Assembly (NCBI RefSeq): GCF_016428805.1 | Contig: NZ_JAELTJ010000028.1 | Coordinates: 1-53,533, forward strand | From: Achromobacter sp. ASV32 | Lineage (GTDB): Bacteria; Pseudomonadota; Gammaproteobacteria; Burkholderiales; Burkholderiaceae_B | Direction of reading: 5' to 3' | DNA length: 53,533 bases | Shown here: positions 46,185-53,533 of the stretch, one piece after another | Layout of the letters: every line of letters begins with the position of its first letter | Position numbering within the stretch: the stretch's first letter is position 1 | Translations under genes and position numbers: made by a program | The notes under the pieces: generated by a model | Seen by the model: only the letters and a program-made list of their open reading frames with translations | The model's database searches: none | Told to the model about the DNA's origin: nothing

Positions 46185-46985
46185 ATGACCGACGATTCCA
46201 AATACACGCGCCAGACCGTCACCCATGTCCACACCTGGGTGCCCGACAAGTTGTTCTCCGTACGGGTCACGCGCGACGACGCGTATACGTTCCAGCCGGG
46301 CCAGTTCGCCCGGGTCGGCCTGCCGGGCGCCGACGATCCCGACGGTCCGCCCACGCTGTGGCGCGCCTACTCGATGGTGTCGGCCCCGCAGCAGCCGTGG
46401 CTGGAGTTCTATTCCATCGTGGTTCCCGAAGGCCTGTTCAGCCCGCGCATGGCGCGGCTGCAGCCCGGCGACGCGCTCTACGTCGAAAAAGCGCCCTACG
46501 GCTTCCTGACGCTGGAGCGCTTCGCCCCCGGCGGCGACCTCTGGCTGCTGGCCTCGGGCACCGGACTGTCGGCCTACCTGTCGATCCTGCGCGACCCGGC
46601 CGTCTGGCGCGCCTATCGCCGCATCATCCTGGTGCACGGCGTGCGCACCGCGACCGAGCTGGCCTACCGCGACGAAATCGAGGGCTGGCGCCGCGATCCA
46701 GCCCTGGCCGAGCTGTTCGCGGCCGATCCGCACAAGCTGGTGTACCTGCCGATCGCCACCCGCGAAACCCTGCCCGGCATGCCGCAAGCGCGCCTGACCA
46801 CGCTGATCGCCGATGGCGGGCTGGAACGGCTGGCGGGCGTGCCGCTGGACCCGGAGCAGGCCAAGATCATGCTTTGCGGCAATCCGGACATGCTGGCCGA
46901 TGCCCGCAAACTGCTGGGCGAACGCGGCTTCAAGCCGGGGCGCCGCGGCATCCCCGGCAACCTGGCCGTGGAAAACTACTGGTGA
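46185..46985 (+). CDS. fpr: Ferredoxin-NADP reductase
   Basis: This 266-residue flavoprotein has the FAD-binding RAYSMVSAP near residue 61, the FAD-pyrophosphate region and the NADP-binding LLASGTGLSAYLSILRDP near 120. The C-terminal CGNPDMLADARKLL is also present. It is a short bacterial FPR that moves electrons between NADPH and the adjacent ferredoxin, often in oxidative stress defence. No SoxR- or FinR-like site was seen in the short gap before it. Confidence 0.94.
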   Translation: MTDDSKYTRQTVTHVHTWVPDKLFSVRVTRDDAYTFQPGQFARVGLPGADDPDGPPTLWRAYSMVSAPQQPWLEFYSIVVPEGLFSPRMARLQPGDALYVEKAPYGFLTLERFAPGGDLWLLASGTGLSAYLSILRDPAVWRAYRRIILVHGVRTATELAYRDEIEGWRRDPALAELFAADPHKLVYLPIATRETLPGMPQARLTTLIADGGLERLAGVPLDPEQAKIMLCGNPDMLADARKLLGERGFKPGRRGIPGNLAVENYW

Positions 46986-47220
46986 AACCCGGTCCGGACC
47001 GGGATGCTGGCATGGCCCGTCCGGCCTAAGCCGGATTTCCTCCTTTTGGGGCGATTGCCGACACCGGGTTCCGCCCTAAACTGGTGCACAAGGGATGACG
47101 GGTCGCATTTTTGCAACACAAAAGCCGATTTTCGGACGCTTTCGTCAGATGAATTGGAAATACCGTTACTCCCCGGCGCAATAATCGGGGCACACGCACG
47201 ACCCAGAAGGACTTCCCCCA

Positions 47221-48447
47221 ATGCTGTACCAATTGCACGAAATGCAGCGCGCCTTCCTGACTCCGTTCGCTGCTTTTACGGATGCCGGTTCCCAGCTGTT
47301 CTCCAGTCCCTACAGTCCCCTCGCCTACACCCCGATCTCGCGCCAGATGGCCGCGGGCTACGAGTTGATGACGCGTATCGGCAAGGAATACCAGAAACCC
47401 GCCTGGAACCTGCCCGCCACCGAAATCGACGGCAAGTCCGTCCGCGTGACCGAATCGGTCGTGCTGGACAAGCCCTTCTGCCGGCTGGTGCACTTTCACC
47501 GCGATGTGCGCCAAACCCCGAAAAACGACCCCAAGGTGCTGTTGGTGGCGCCCATGTCGGGCCACCATGCCACGCTGCTGCGTGACACCGTGCGCGCCCT
47601 GCTGCCGAACCACGACATCTACGTGACCGACTGGATCGACGCCCGCATGGTGCCGCTGTCGGCCGGTCCGTTCCACCTGAACGACTACGTCCGCTACGTG
47701 CAGGATTTCATCCGGCACCTGGGCCCCGATGTGCACGTGATCTCGGTCTGCCAGCCGACCGTGCCCGTGCTGGCCGCCGTGTCGCTGATGGCCTCGGCCA
47801 ACGACCCCTGCCAGCCCCGCAGCATGGTCATGATGGGCGGCCCCATCGATCCGCGCCAATCGCCCACGCAAGTGAACCGGCTGGCCACCACCAAGCCCTA
47901 CTCGTGGTTCGAGAACCAGGTGATCCACCCAGTTCCGCCGCGTTACCCGGGGTCGGGCCGCAAGGTCTACCCGGGCTTCCTGCAGCACGCCGGGTTCATG
48001 GCCATGAACCCCGACCGCCACATGAAGTCGCACTACGAGTTCTACCTGGACCTGCTGCGCGGCGACGACAACGACGCCGAGGCGCATCGCCGCTTCTACG
48101 ACGAATACAACGCCGTGCTGGACATGCCGGCCGAGTTCTACCTGGACACCATCCGCATGGTATTCCAGGACTTCGCGCTGCCCAACGGCACCTGGGAAGT
48201 CGACGGCCAGCTGGTGCGGCCTGCCGACATCAAGCAGGTCGCGCTGTTCACGATCGAAGGCGAACTGGACGACATCTCGGGCCAGGGCCAGACCCGCGCG
48301 GCCATCAAGCTGTGCAAGAACATCCCGGCCGAGCGCAAGGCGCATTACACCGCCCCCAACTGCGGCCACTACGGGATTTTCTCGGGTCGCCGGTGGCGCG
48401 AAATGATCTGTCCTAAAATCGCGGAATTCATCCGGCAATCGGCCTGA
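47221..48447 (+). CDS. phaZ: Intracellular polyhydroxyalkanoate depolymerase
   Basis: This 408-residue hydrolase mobilises stored PHB granules. It opens with [15 protein letters not shown], typical of PhaZ1 of Cupriavidus. The nucleophile is the cysteine C177 in [10 protein letters not shown], a lipase-box variant seen in these enzymes. The histidine lies in [11 protein letters not shown] near the end, and an aspartate in [11 protein letters not shown] completes the set. A strong terminator follows. It marks a PHA-storing organism. Confidence 0.95.
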   Translation: MLYQLHEMQRAFLTPFAAFTDAGSQLFSSPYSPLAYTPISRQMAAGYELMTRIGKEYQKPAWNLPATEIDGKSVRVTESVVLDKPFCRLVHFHRDVRQTPKNDPKVLLVAPMSGHHATLLRDTVRALLPNHDIYVTDWIDARMVPLSAGPFHLNDYVRYVQDFIRHLGPDVHVISVCQPTVPVLAAVSLMASANDPCQPRSMVMMGGPIDPRQSPTQVNRLATTKPYSWFENQVIHPVPPRYPGSGRKVYPGFLQHAGFMAMNPDRHMKSHYEFYLDLLRGDDNDAEAHRRFYDEYNAVLDMPAEFYLDTIRMVFQDFALPNGTWEVDGQLVRPADIKQVALFTIEGELDDISGQGQTRAAIKLCKNIPAERKAHYTAPNCGHYGIFSGRRWREMICPKIAEFIRQSA

Positions 48448-48471
48448 TCCGTTCTCCGAACCGTCTTCCAC

Positions 48472-48498
48472 GGGGCCCGAGCGGCCCCTTTTCTTTTC
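48472..48498 (+). terminator. Rho-independent terminator after phaZ
   Basis: GGGGCC at 48472-48477 pairs with GGCCCC at 48483-48488 around a 5-nt loop, and TTTTCTTTT follows. It lies between phaZ and rsxB. Confidence 0.85.
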
Positions 48499-48508
48499 AT
48501 CGCCCGCC

Positions 48509-49150
48509 ATGTCCTGTCGCACATTAGCCGACCGCATCGATGCCTTGCTGCCTCAGACGCAATGCACCAAGTGCGGTTTTGACGGTTGCCGGCCCTACGC
48601 CGATGCCATCGCCGAGGGCGCGGCCCCCATCAACCGCTGCCCGCCGGGCGGCGACGAAGGCATCGCCGCGCTGGCCAGCCTGCTCGACACGCCGCCGTTG
48701 CCGCTGGACCTGTCCCGCGGCGAACCCGGCCCGCTGCTGGTCGCCCATATCGACGAGGCGCATTGCATCGGCTGTACGTTGTGCATCCAGGCCTGTCCGG
48801 TCGACGCCATCGTCGGCGCCAACAAGCACATGCATACCGTGCTGACCGACTGGTGCACCGGCTGTGACCTGTGCGTGGCGCCCTGTCCGGTCGATTGCAT
48901 CCAGATGGTGCCCGCCGGCCGCGCCTGGACCGCCGAGGACGCCTTTGCGGGCCGCCAGCGCCATCGACGCCACCAGGCGCGCATCGAACGCCTGGCCGCC
49001 GACAATACCCGCCTGATGGCCCCCGAACCCGCCGGCGCGCCCGCGGCGGCCCCCACTCCCGACGACGCGCAGGACGACGACCGCAAGCGCGCCGCCATTG
49101 AATCGGCCCTGGCCCGCGCCCGGGCCCGCCGCAACGCCCCGCGCCCATGA
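48509..49150 (+). CDS. rsxB: RsxB/RnfB-like ferredoxin domain protein
   Basis: This 213-residue protein has an RnfB-type 4Fe-4S motif (C19, C22, C27, C44) and two bacterial ferredoxin motifs (C86-C96 and C116-C126). A charged Ala/Arg-rich tail ends it. It lacks the membrane helix of true RnfB, and no rsxA, C, D, G or E gene is near. In this group it is commonly paired with nth, which starts inside its stop codon (ATGA). It may deliver electrons or clusters to the Fe-S enzyme Nth (inference). Confidence 0.9.
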   Translation: MSCRTLADRIDALLPQTQCTKCGFDGCRPYADAIAEGAAPINRCPPGGDEGIAALASLLDTPPLPLDLSRGEPGPLLVAHIDEAHCIGCTLCIQACPVDAIVGANKHMHTVLTDWCTGCDLCVAPCPVDCIQMVPAGRAWTAEDAFAGRQRHRRHQARIERLAADNTRLMAPEPAGAPAAAPTPDDAQDDDRKRAAIESALARARARRNAPRP

Positions 49151-49782
49151 ATGCCGCCAAACGCCGAGAGATCTTCGCCCGCCTGCAAGCGGCCAACCCG
49201 CACCCGACCACCGAGCTCGAATACGACACACCGTTTCAGCTGCTGATCGCGGTGCTGCTGTCGGCCCAGGCCACCGACAAGTCGGTGAACATCGCCACCC
49301 GCAAGTTCTTTCCACGCTACGGCACGCCGCAAGCGCTGCTGGCGCTGGGCGAGGAAGGCCTGGCGGAGTACATCAAGACGATCGGCCTGTATCGCACCAA
49401 GGCAAAGAACACGATCGCTACCTGCCGCATCCTGATCGAGCAGCACGGCGGCGAAGTACCGCAGACCCGCGAAGCGCTGGAAGCGCTGCCGGGCGTAGGC
49501 CGCAAAACCGCCAACGTGGTGTTGAATACCGCATTCGGCCAACCCACCATGGCCGTGGACACGCACATTTTCCGGGTATCGAACCGCACGGGCATCGCCC
49601 CCGGCAAGAACGTGCTGGAAGTTGAATTGAAACTGGAAAAATTCGTCCCGCGCGAATATATGCAGGACGCACATCACTGGCTGATCCTGCAGGGCCGCTA
49701 CGTCTGCGTGGCGCGCAAACCGAAATGCCCGCAATGCGGTATTTCGGACCTGTGCGAATTCAAGGACAAGACGCCGGCGTAA
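49147..49782 (+). CDS. nth: Endonuclease III
   Basis: This 211-residue DNA glycosylase/AP lyase removes oxidised pyrimidines. The helix-hairpin-helix [12 protein letters not shown] carries the catalytic lysine K120, and D138 in MAVDTHIF is the general acid/base partner. The 4Fe-4S cluster ligands are C187, C194, C197 and C203. These positions match the E. coli enzyme exactly. It is translationally coupled to rsxB. Confidence 0.97.
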   Translation: MNAAKRREIFARLQAANPHPTTELEYDTPFQLLIAVLLSAQATDKSVNIATRKFFPRYGTPQALLALGEEGLAEYIKTIGLYRTKAKNTIATCRILIEQHGGEVPQTREALEALPGVGRKTANVVLNTAFGQPTMAVDTHIFRVSNRTGIAPGKNVLEVELKLEKFVPREYMQDAHHWLILQGRYVCVARKPKCPQCGISDLCEFKDKTPA

Positions 49783-49870
49783 ATAACCGCGCGTTGAATT
49801 CCGTATGCGCTGCGCGGGCTCGCGCAGCGCCAGCCAGCCGGGTTTTCCCCATGCCCGCCGTGATGACGAA

Positions 49871-49884
49871 TTGATGACGATCAA
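49871..49884. promoter_or_regulatory. FNR/Anr-type binding site
   Basis: TTGATGACGATCAA matches the FNR consensus TTGAT-N4-ATCAA at all ten defined positions. It is centred about 270 bp upstream of livG and is the only exact match I found in the window. If activation is class II, transcription would begin near 49919. Confidence 0.55.
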
Positions 49885-49942
49885 TGCGGATTTGCTGCAA
49901 CGCATTGCATACGCATATCGGGTTTTTACCCAATGAGGATGC

Positions 49943-49966
49943 GAATTGTCAGCCACCCGACAATTC
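49943..49966. repeat. Inverted repeat before the liv operon
   Basis: GAATTGTC at 49943-49950 and GACAATTC at 49959-49966 are perfect inverted arms separated by 8 bp. It could be an operator or an RNA hairpin in the leader. Confidence 0.6.
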
Positions 49967-50048
49967 ACCTTTCCGCACTGCAAAACCTATGACAAACCCT
50001 CATGGAATTTTGATCTGGAGGTGCGCATACTCGCCGGCAACTCTTGTA

Positions 50049-50075
50049 GAAAACTGAGCGAATTGGGCAGTTTTC
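50049..50075. repeat. Second inverted repeat before the liv operon
   Basis: GAAAACTG at 50049-50056 and CAGTTTTC at 50068-50075 are perfect arms with an 11-bp centre, ending about 70 bp before livG. The sequence differs from the first repeat, so a different factor or RNA structure is implied. Confidence 0.55.
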
Positions 50076-50146
50076 CAACCCTGCGGGGGCCCCGCGCATG
50101 ACGCCGGGCAGAGTCCACATATAAATACAACGCCGGTGCAGCGGAC

Positions 50147-50920
50147 ATGGACGACACGATCCTGGAGACAAAAGGCCTCACCAAGGAATTCCGCGGTTTT
50201 GTCGCGGTCAATGGGGTCGATTTGCGTATCAAGCGAGGCGAGATTCATGCCTTGATCGGGCCGAACGGCGCGGGCAAGACCACATGCTTCAACCTGCTGA
50301 CCAAATTCCTTTCCCCCACCTCGGGAACCATCAAGTTCAACGGCCTGGACATCACGGGCGAGCGCCCGGCGCAGATCGCCCGGCGTGGCGTGATCCGCTC
50401 GTTCCAGATCTCGGCGGTATTCCCTCACCTGACCGTACTGGAGAACGTGCGCATCGGCTTGCAACGCAAGACGGGGCTGTCATTTCACTTCTGGCGCAGC
50501 GATAAACGCCTGGCTGAACTGAACGAACCGGCGCGCGCCTTGCTCGATCAGGTCGACCTGGGCGCGTTCGCCGACGAAACCACGGTGAATCTGCCTTACG
50601 GCCGCAAACGCGCGCTTGAAATCGCCACCACGCTGGCGATGGAACCCGAACTGATGCTGCTGGACGAGCCCACGCAAGGCATGGGCCACGAAGACGTCGA
50701 CCGCGTGACGCAGTTGATCAAGCGCGTCAGTGCCGGCCGCACCATCCTGATGGTGGAACACAACATGAACGTCGTGTCCTCCATCGCCAACACCATTACC
50801 GTGCTGGCGCGCGGCGCGGTGCTGGCCGAGGGGTCCTACGCCGAAGTCTCCCGCCATCCGGCCGTGATGCAGGCCTACATGGGCACCACCGACGGCGAAC
50901 TCCAAGGAGCGCACGCATGA
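50147..50920 (+). CDS. livG: Branched-chain amino acid type ABC transporter ATP-binding protein LivG
   Basis: This 257-residue ATPase has Walker A GPNGAGKTT at 38-46, the family-typical signature NLPYGRKRALEIA near 147 and Walker B LMLLDEPTQG. A helical insert near 95-125 is typical of LivG. The ATG at 50147 has only a weak ribosome site (GCGGAC). It overlaps livF as ATGA. The HAAT family carries leucine-type amino acids, amides or urea, so the true substrate is open. Confidence 0.93.
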   Translation: MDDTILETKGLTKEFRGFVAVNGVDLRIKRGEIHALIGPNGAGKTTCFNLLTKFLSPTSGTIKFNGLDITGERPAQIARRGVIRSFQISAVFPHLTVLENVRIGLQRKTGLSFHFWRSDKRLAELNEPARALLDQVDLGAFADETTVNLPYGRKRALEIATTLAMEPELMLLDEPTQGMGHEDVDRVTQLIKRVSAGRTILMVEHNMNVVSSIANTITVLARGAVLAEGSYAEVSRHPAVMQAYMGTTDGELQGAHA

Positions 50921-51627
50921 GCACCCCGGCACTGGAAATCTCGGGCCTGCAGGCCTGGTACGGGGAATCGCATATCCTGCACGGCGTGGATATGCGGGTC
51001 GGGCAGGGCGAGGTCGTGACGCTGCTGGGCCGCAACGGCGCCGGCCGCACCACCACGCTGCGGGCCATCCTGGGCCTGACCGGATCCCGCAAGGGCTCGG
51101 TGCGCATCCATGGCACCGAAGCCATCGACCTGCCCACCTACAAGATCGCGCACCTGGGCGTGGGCTATTGCCCCGAAGAGCGCGGTATTTTCGCCAGCCT
51201 GTCGTGCGAGGAAAACCTGCTGCTGCCGCCCGTCGTGGGTTCGCTGGGCGGTGGCATGTCGCTGGCCGAAATCTACGACATGTTCCCCAACCTGCAGGAA
51301 CGCCGGCATTCGCCCGGCACCCGCCTGTCGGGCGGCGAACAGCAGATGCTGGCCGTGGCACGCATCCTGCGCACCGGCGCGAACCTGCTGCTGCTGGACG
51401 AAATCTCTGAAGGCCTGGCCCCGGTCATCGTCCAGGCGCTGGCCCGCATGATCACCGCGCTCAAGCAGCGCGGCTACACCATCGTCATGGTGGAGCAGAA
51501 TTTCCGCTTCGCGGCGCCGCTGGCCGACCGCTTCTACGTCATGGAGCACGGCCAGATCGTCGAGCATTTCGAGGCGTCGGAACTTTCAGAAAAACAGGAC
51601 ACGCTCAACGAACTGCTGGGCGTCTAA
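50917..51627 (+). CDS. livF: Branched-chain amino acid type ABC transporter ATP-binding protein LivF
   Basis: This 236-residue ATPase has the C signature RLSGGEQQMLAVARIL and Walker B LLLLDEISEGLAP with the switch histidine region later replaced by VEQNFRFA. In Walker A, GRNGAGRTTT at 38-47, the invariant lysine is arginine (R44). The partner LivG keeps the lysine, so ATP hydrolysis may be unequal between the two sites. It overlaps livG by 4 nt and precedes the binding protein gene by 78 bp. Confidence 0.93.
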   Translation: MSTPALEISGLQAWYGESHILHGVDMRVGQGEVVTLLGRNGAGRTTTLRAILGLTGSRKGSVRIHGTEAIDLPTYKIAHLGVGYCPEERGIFASLSCEENLLLPPVVGSLGGGMSLAEIYDMFPNLQERRHSPGTRLSGGEQQMLAVARILRTGANLLLLDEISEGLAPVIVQALARMITALKQRGYTIVMVEQNFRFAAPLADRFYVMEHGQIVEHFEASELSEKQDTLNELLGV

Positions 51628-51705
51628 AGGGCTATCGCCCGACATAACCTGTGTCACCCGCCGGACATCCCGGCACCATACACCGAAGGGAAGAGGAGTC
51701 ATCCC

Positions 51706-52920
51706 ATGAAGCTGCACACCATCACTGCTGCACTGGCCATGGCGGGCCTGGGATTTGCCGGGGCACCCGCTCAGGCGCAAGGCATCTCCGACGATGTCAT
51801 CCGCATCGGCTTCATCACCGACATGTCGGGCGTGTATTCCGACATCGACGGCAAGGCCGGCCTGGATGCCATTCGCATGGCCATCGAGGATTTCGGCGGC
51901 TCGGTCAACGGCAAGAAGATCGAAGTGCTGTCCGCGGACCACCAGAACAAGGCGGACGTGGCCTCGGCCCGTGCCCGCGAGTGGTTCGACCAGCAAAAGG
52001 TCGACGTGATCATCGGCGGCACGAATTCCGCGACCAGCCTGGCGATGGCCGCCGTGGCGGCCGAGAAGAAAAAGCCCTTCATCGCCATCGGCGCGGGCGC
52101 CTCCGACCTGACCAACGCGCAATGTTCGCCCTACACCGTGCACTACGCCTACGACACCGTGGCGCTGGCGCGCGGCACCGGCTCGGCGGTGGTGAAGGAC
52201 GGCGGCAAGAGCTGGTTCTTCCTGACCGCTGACTACGCCTTCGGCCATGCGCTGGAACGCGACACGATGGCCGTGGTGAAGGCCGCCGGCGGCGAGATCA
52301 AAGGCCAGGTGCGCGCACCGCTGGGCGCTTCCGACTTCTCGTCCTTCCTGCTGCAGGCGCAGGCGTCCAAGGCGCAGATCCTGGGCCTGGCCAACGCGGG
52401 CGGCGATACCATCAACGCCATCAAGGCCGCCAACGAATTCGGCGTCACCAAGACGATGAAGATGGCCGGCCTGCTGGTGTTCATCAACGACGTGCACTCG
52501 CTGGGCCTGGAAGCCACCAAGGGCATGTACCTGACCGACGGCTGGTACTGGGACCAATCCGACGCCTCGCGCGCCTGGTCCAAGAAGTTCGAAGCCAAGG
52601 TCGGCCGCAAGCCGTCCATGCTGCAGGCGGGCGACTACTCGTCGGTCACGTTCTACCTGAACGGCGTGAAGGCCACCGGCACCGACGACGCCGACACCCT
52701 GATGAAGTGGATGAAGTCCAACAAGATCAACGACTTCTTCACGCAGGGCGGCTATGTGCGCGAAGACGGCCGCATGATCCACGACATGTACCTGATGCAG
52801 GTCAAGACGCCGGCCGAATCAAAGGGCCCGTGGGACTACTACAAGGTTGTCGCCACGCTGCCGGGCGACGAGGTCTACACCAAGCTGTCCGAGTCGACCT
52901 GCAAGCTGGTCAAGAAGTAA
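51706..52920 (+). CDS. ABC transporter periplasmic binding protein, Leu/Ile/Val-like family
   Basis: This 404-residue protein has a Sec signal cut after AQA near 24 and two periplasmic-binding lobes (type I fold). It opens DDVIRIGFITDMSGVYSDIDG and has IGGTNSATSLAMAAVAAEK. GAGGAG precedes the ATG. It belongs to the HAAT binding proteins, where ligands range from amino acids to aromatic acids and amides. The family cannot fix the ligand. A hairpin after its stop probably raises its level relative to the permease. Confidence 0.9.
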   Translation: MKLHTITAALAMAGLGFAGAPAQAQGISDDVIRIGFITDMSGVYSDIDGKAGLDAIRMAIEDFGGSVNGKKIEVLSADHQNKADVASARAREWFDQQKVDVIIGGTNSATSLAMAAVAAEKKKPFIAIGAGASDLTNAQCSPYTVHYAYDTVALARGTGSAVVKDGGKSWFFLTADYAFGHALERDTMAVVKAAGGEIKGQVRAPLGASDFSSFLLQAQASKAQILGLANAGGDTINAIKAANEFGVTKTMKMAGLLVFINDVHSLGLEATKGMYLTDGWYWDQSDASRAWSKKFEAKVGRKPSMLQAGDYSSVTFYLNGVKATGTDDADTLMKWMKSNKINDFFTQGGYVREDGRMIHDMYLMQVKTPAESKGPWDYYKVVATLPGDEVYTKLSESTCKLVKK

Positions 52921-52941
52921 TCCCCATGTGACCTTCTCGAT

Positions 52942-52968
52942 GCGATCCGGCCCAGGCGGCCGGGTCGC
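52942..52968 (+). promoter_or_regulatory. Intercistronic stem-loop between the binding protein gene and livH
   Basis: GCGATCCGGCC pairs with GGCCGGGTCGC over 11 bp (one U-G wobble) around a 5-nt loop. It begins 22 bp after the stop and has no T-run. Such elements stabilise upstream binding-protein messages or partly end transcription. Confidence 0.6.
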
Positions 52969-53015
52969 CTCTTGAATTTGCCCGCTTCCCCTCGTACGCG
53001 CAGGATTTTCACAAG

Positions 53016-53533
53016 ATGACTGATATTTTCGGCATCCCCATACAAGCCTTGTTCGGCCAGCTGTTGCTGGGCCTGGTCAATGGTTCGTTCTATGCCATGC
53101 TGTCGCTCGGCCTGGCCGTTATCTTCGGACTGCTGAACGTCATCAACTTCGCGCACGGTGCGCTCTACATGCTGGGCGCCTTCCTCGCCTGGATGGGGCT
53201 GTCGTACCTGGGGTTGAATTACTGGGTCATGCTGATCCTGGCGCCGTTGGTCGTCGGGCTGTTCGGCATCGTGATCGAAAAGCTGCTGCTCAAGCACCTG
53301 TACAAGCTGGACCACCTGTACGGCCTGCTCCTGACATTCGGGCTGACACTGTTGATCGAGGGGCTGTTCCGCAGCTTCTATGGCGTGTCGGGCCAGCCCT
53401 ACCCCACGCCCGATGCACTGCGCGGCGCCACCAATCTGGGCTTCATGGTGCTGCCCAACTATCGCGGCTGGGTCGTGGTGGCATCGGTGGTGGTCTGCCT
53501 GGCGACCTGGTTCGTGATCGAACGCACCCGCCT
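53016..53533 (+). CDS. livH: Branched-chain amino acid type ABC transporter permease LivH (partial)
   Basis: The first 172 residues are present and the gene runs off the right edge. It opens with QALFGQLLLGLVNGSFYAMLSLGLAVIFGLL-like helices and the LivH hallmark NVINFAHGALYMLGAF, and at least five membrane segments are visible. ATG 53016 has AGGA about 11 nt upstream. It should form the membrane channel with a LivM protein expected just beyond the window. Confidence 0.92.
   Translation, partial: MTDIFGIPIQALFGQLLLGLVNGSFYAMLSLGLAVIFGLLNVINFAHGALYMLGAFLAWMGLSYLGLNYWVMLILAPLVVGLFGIVIEKLLLKHLYKLDHLYGLLLTFGLTLLIEGLFRSFYGVSGQPYPTPDALRGATNLGFMVLPNYRGWVVVASVVVCLATWFVIERTR

Larger units (their letters stand above)
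49783..50146 (+). other. 364-bp regulatory region upstream of the liv operon
   Basis: No gene is supported here. The interval holds a perfect FNR-type box at 49871-49884 and inverted repeats at 49943-49966 and 50049-50075. Relatively AT-rich patches such as CATACGCATATC near 49909 could contain a -10 element. No standard -35/-10 pair is convincing, which fits an activator-dependent promoter. Confidence 0.5.

Overview
The window is about 53.5 kb of high-GC, gene-dense bacterial chromosome with no visible insertion sequences, phage genes, CRISPR arrays, tRNA or rRNA genes. Gene content and order point to a betaproteobacterium of the Alcaligenaceae, most like Bordetella or Achromobacter. The main signs are an orphan Bug-type tricarboxylate-binding protein, the order fabF-(small membrane protein)-rpoE-rseA-mucB-mucD-lepA-lepB-rnc-era-recO, a PagL lipid A deacylase, and the rsxB-nth pair. 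This assignment rests on recognition of families and synteny, not on a database search.

Layout. 1-6434 (plus): the tail of an unknown gene, a Bax-inhibitor-1 family membrane protein behind a sigma-E-like promoter, an aldo/keto reductase with a coupled nucleotide-transporter-like protein, then a small catabolic-looking cluster (Bug binding protein, zinc deacylase, threonine-synthase-like PLP enzyme) facing a LysR regulator. 6483-23325 (minus): a long core run. From its promoter-proximal end this is yceD-rpmF-plsX-fabH-fabD-fabG-acpP-fabF (phospholipid and fatty acid synthesis), a YgfX-like protein, the envelope stress system rpoE-rseA-mucB-mucD ending in a strong terminator, and lepA-lepB-rnc-era-recO. 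23571-25667 (plus): yceF-type Maf pyrophosphatase, a tetrapyrrole-methylase-fold methyltransferase and a lipoprotein amidase. 25731-29186 (minus): rluC, a Gph-like phosphatase and the periplasmic methionine sulfoxide repair pair msrP-msrQ. 29187-32842 (plus): RNase E with a roughly 500-nt leader.

33002-38082 (minus): argE, trpB, trpA, accD and pagL. 38206-39519 (plus) is an MHS-type transporter converging on relA (39566-41869, minus). 41977-43902 (plus): mtfA with an overlapping flavodoxin gene and a small lipoprotein in an AT-richer patch. 44059-45660 (minus): pncB and a RidA protein. 45816-49782 (plus): 7Fe ferredoxin, ferredoxin-NADP reductase, intracellular PHA depolymerase, orphan RsxB and endonuclease III. 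50147-53533 (plus): a branched-chain amino acid type ABC transporter (livG, livF, binding protein, start of livH) behind a 364-bp regulatory region with a perfect FNR-type box and two inverted repeats.

Most of the window is conserved housekeeping DNA. The least ordinary points are the deacylase/PLP-enzyme/Bug/LysR cluster at 3.3-7.4 kb, the sigma-E-like promoter before the BI-1 gene in the same window as rpoE, the perfect FNR box before livGF, the absent canonical start codon for the full YceD protein, and the Walker A lysine-to-arginine change in LivF. I saw no clear new defence or mobile system.
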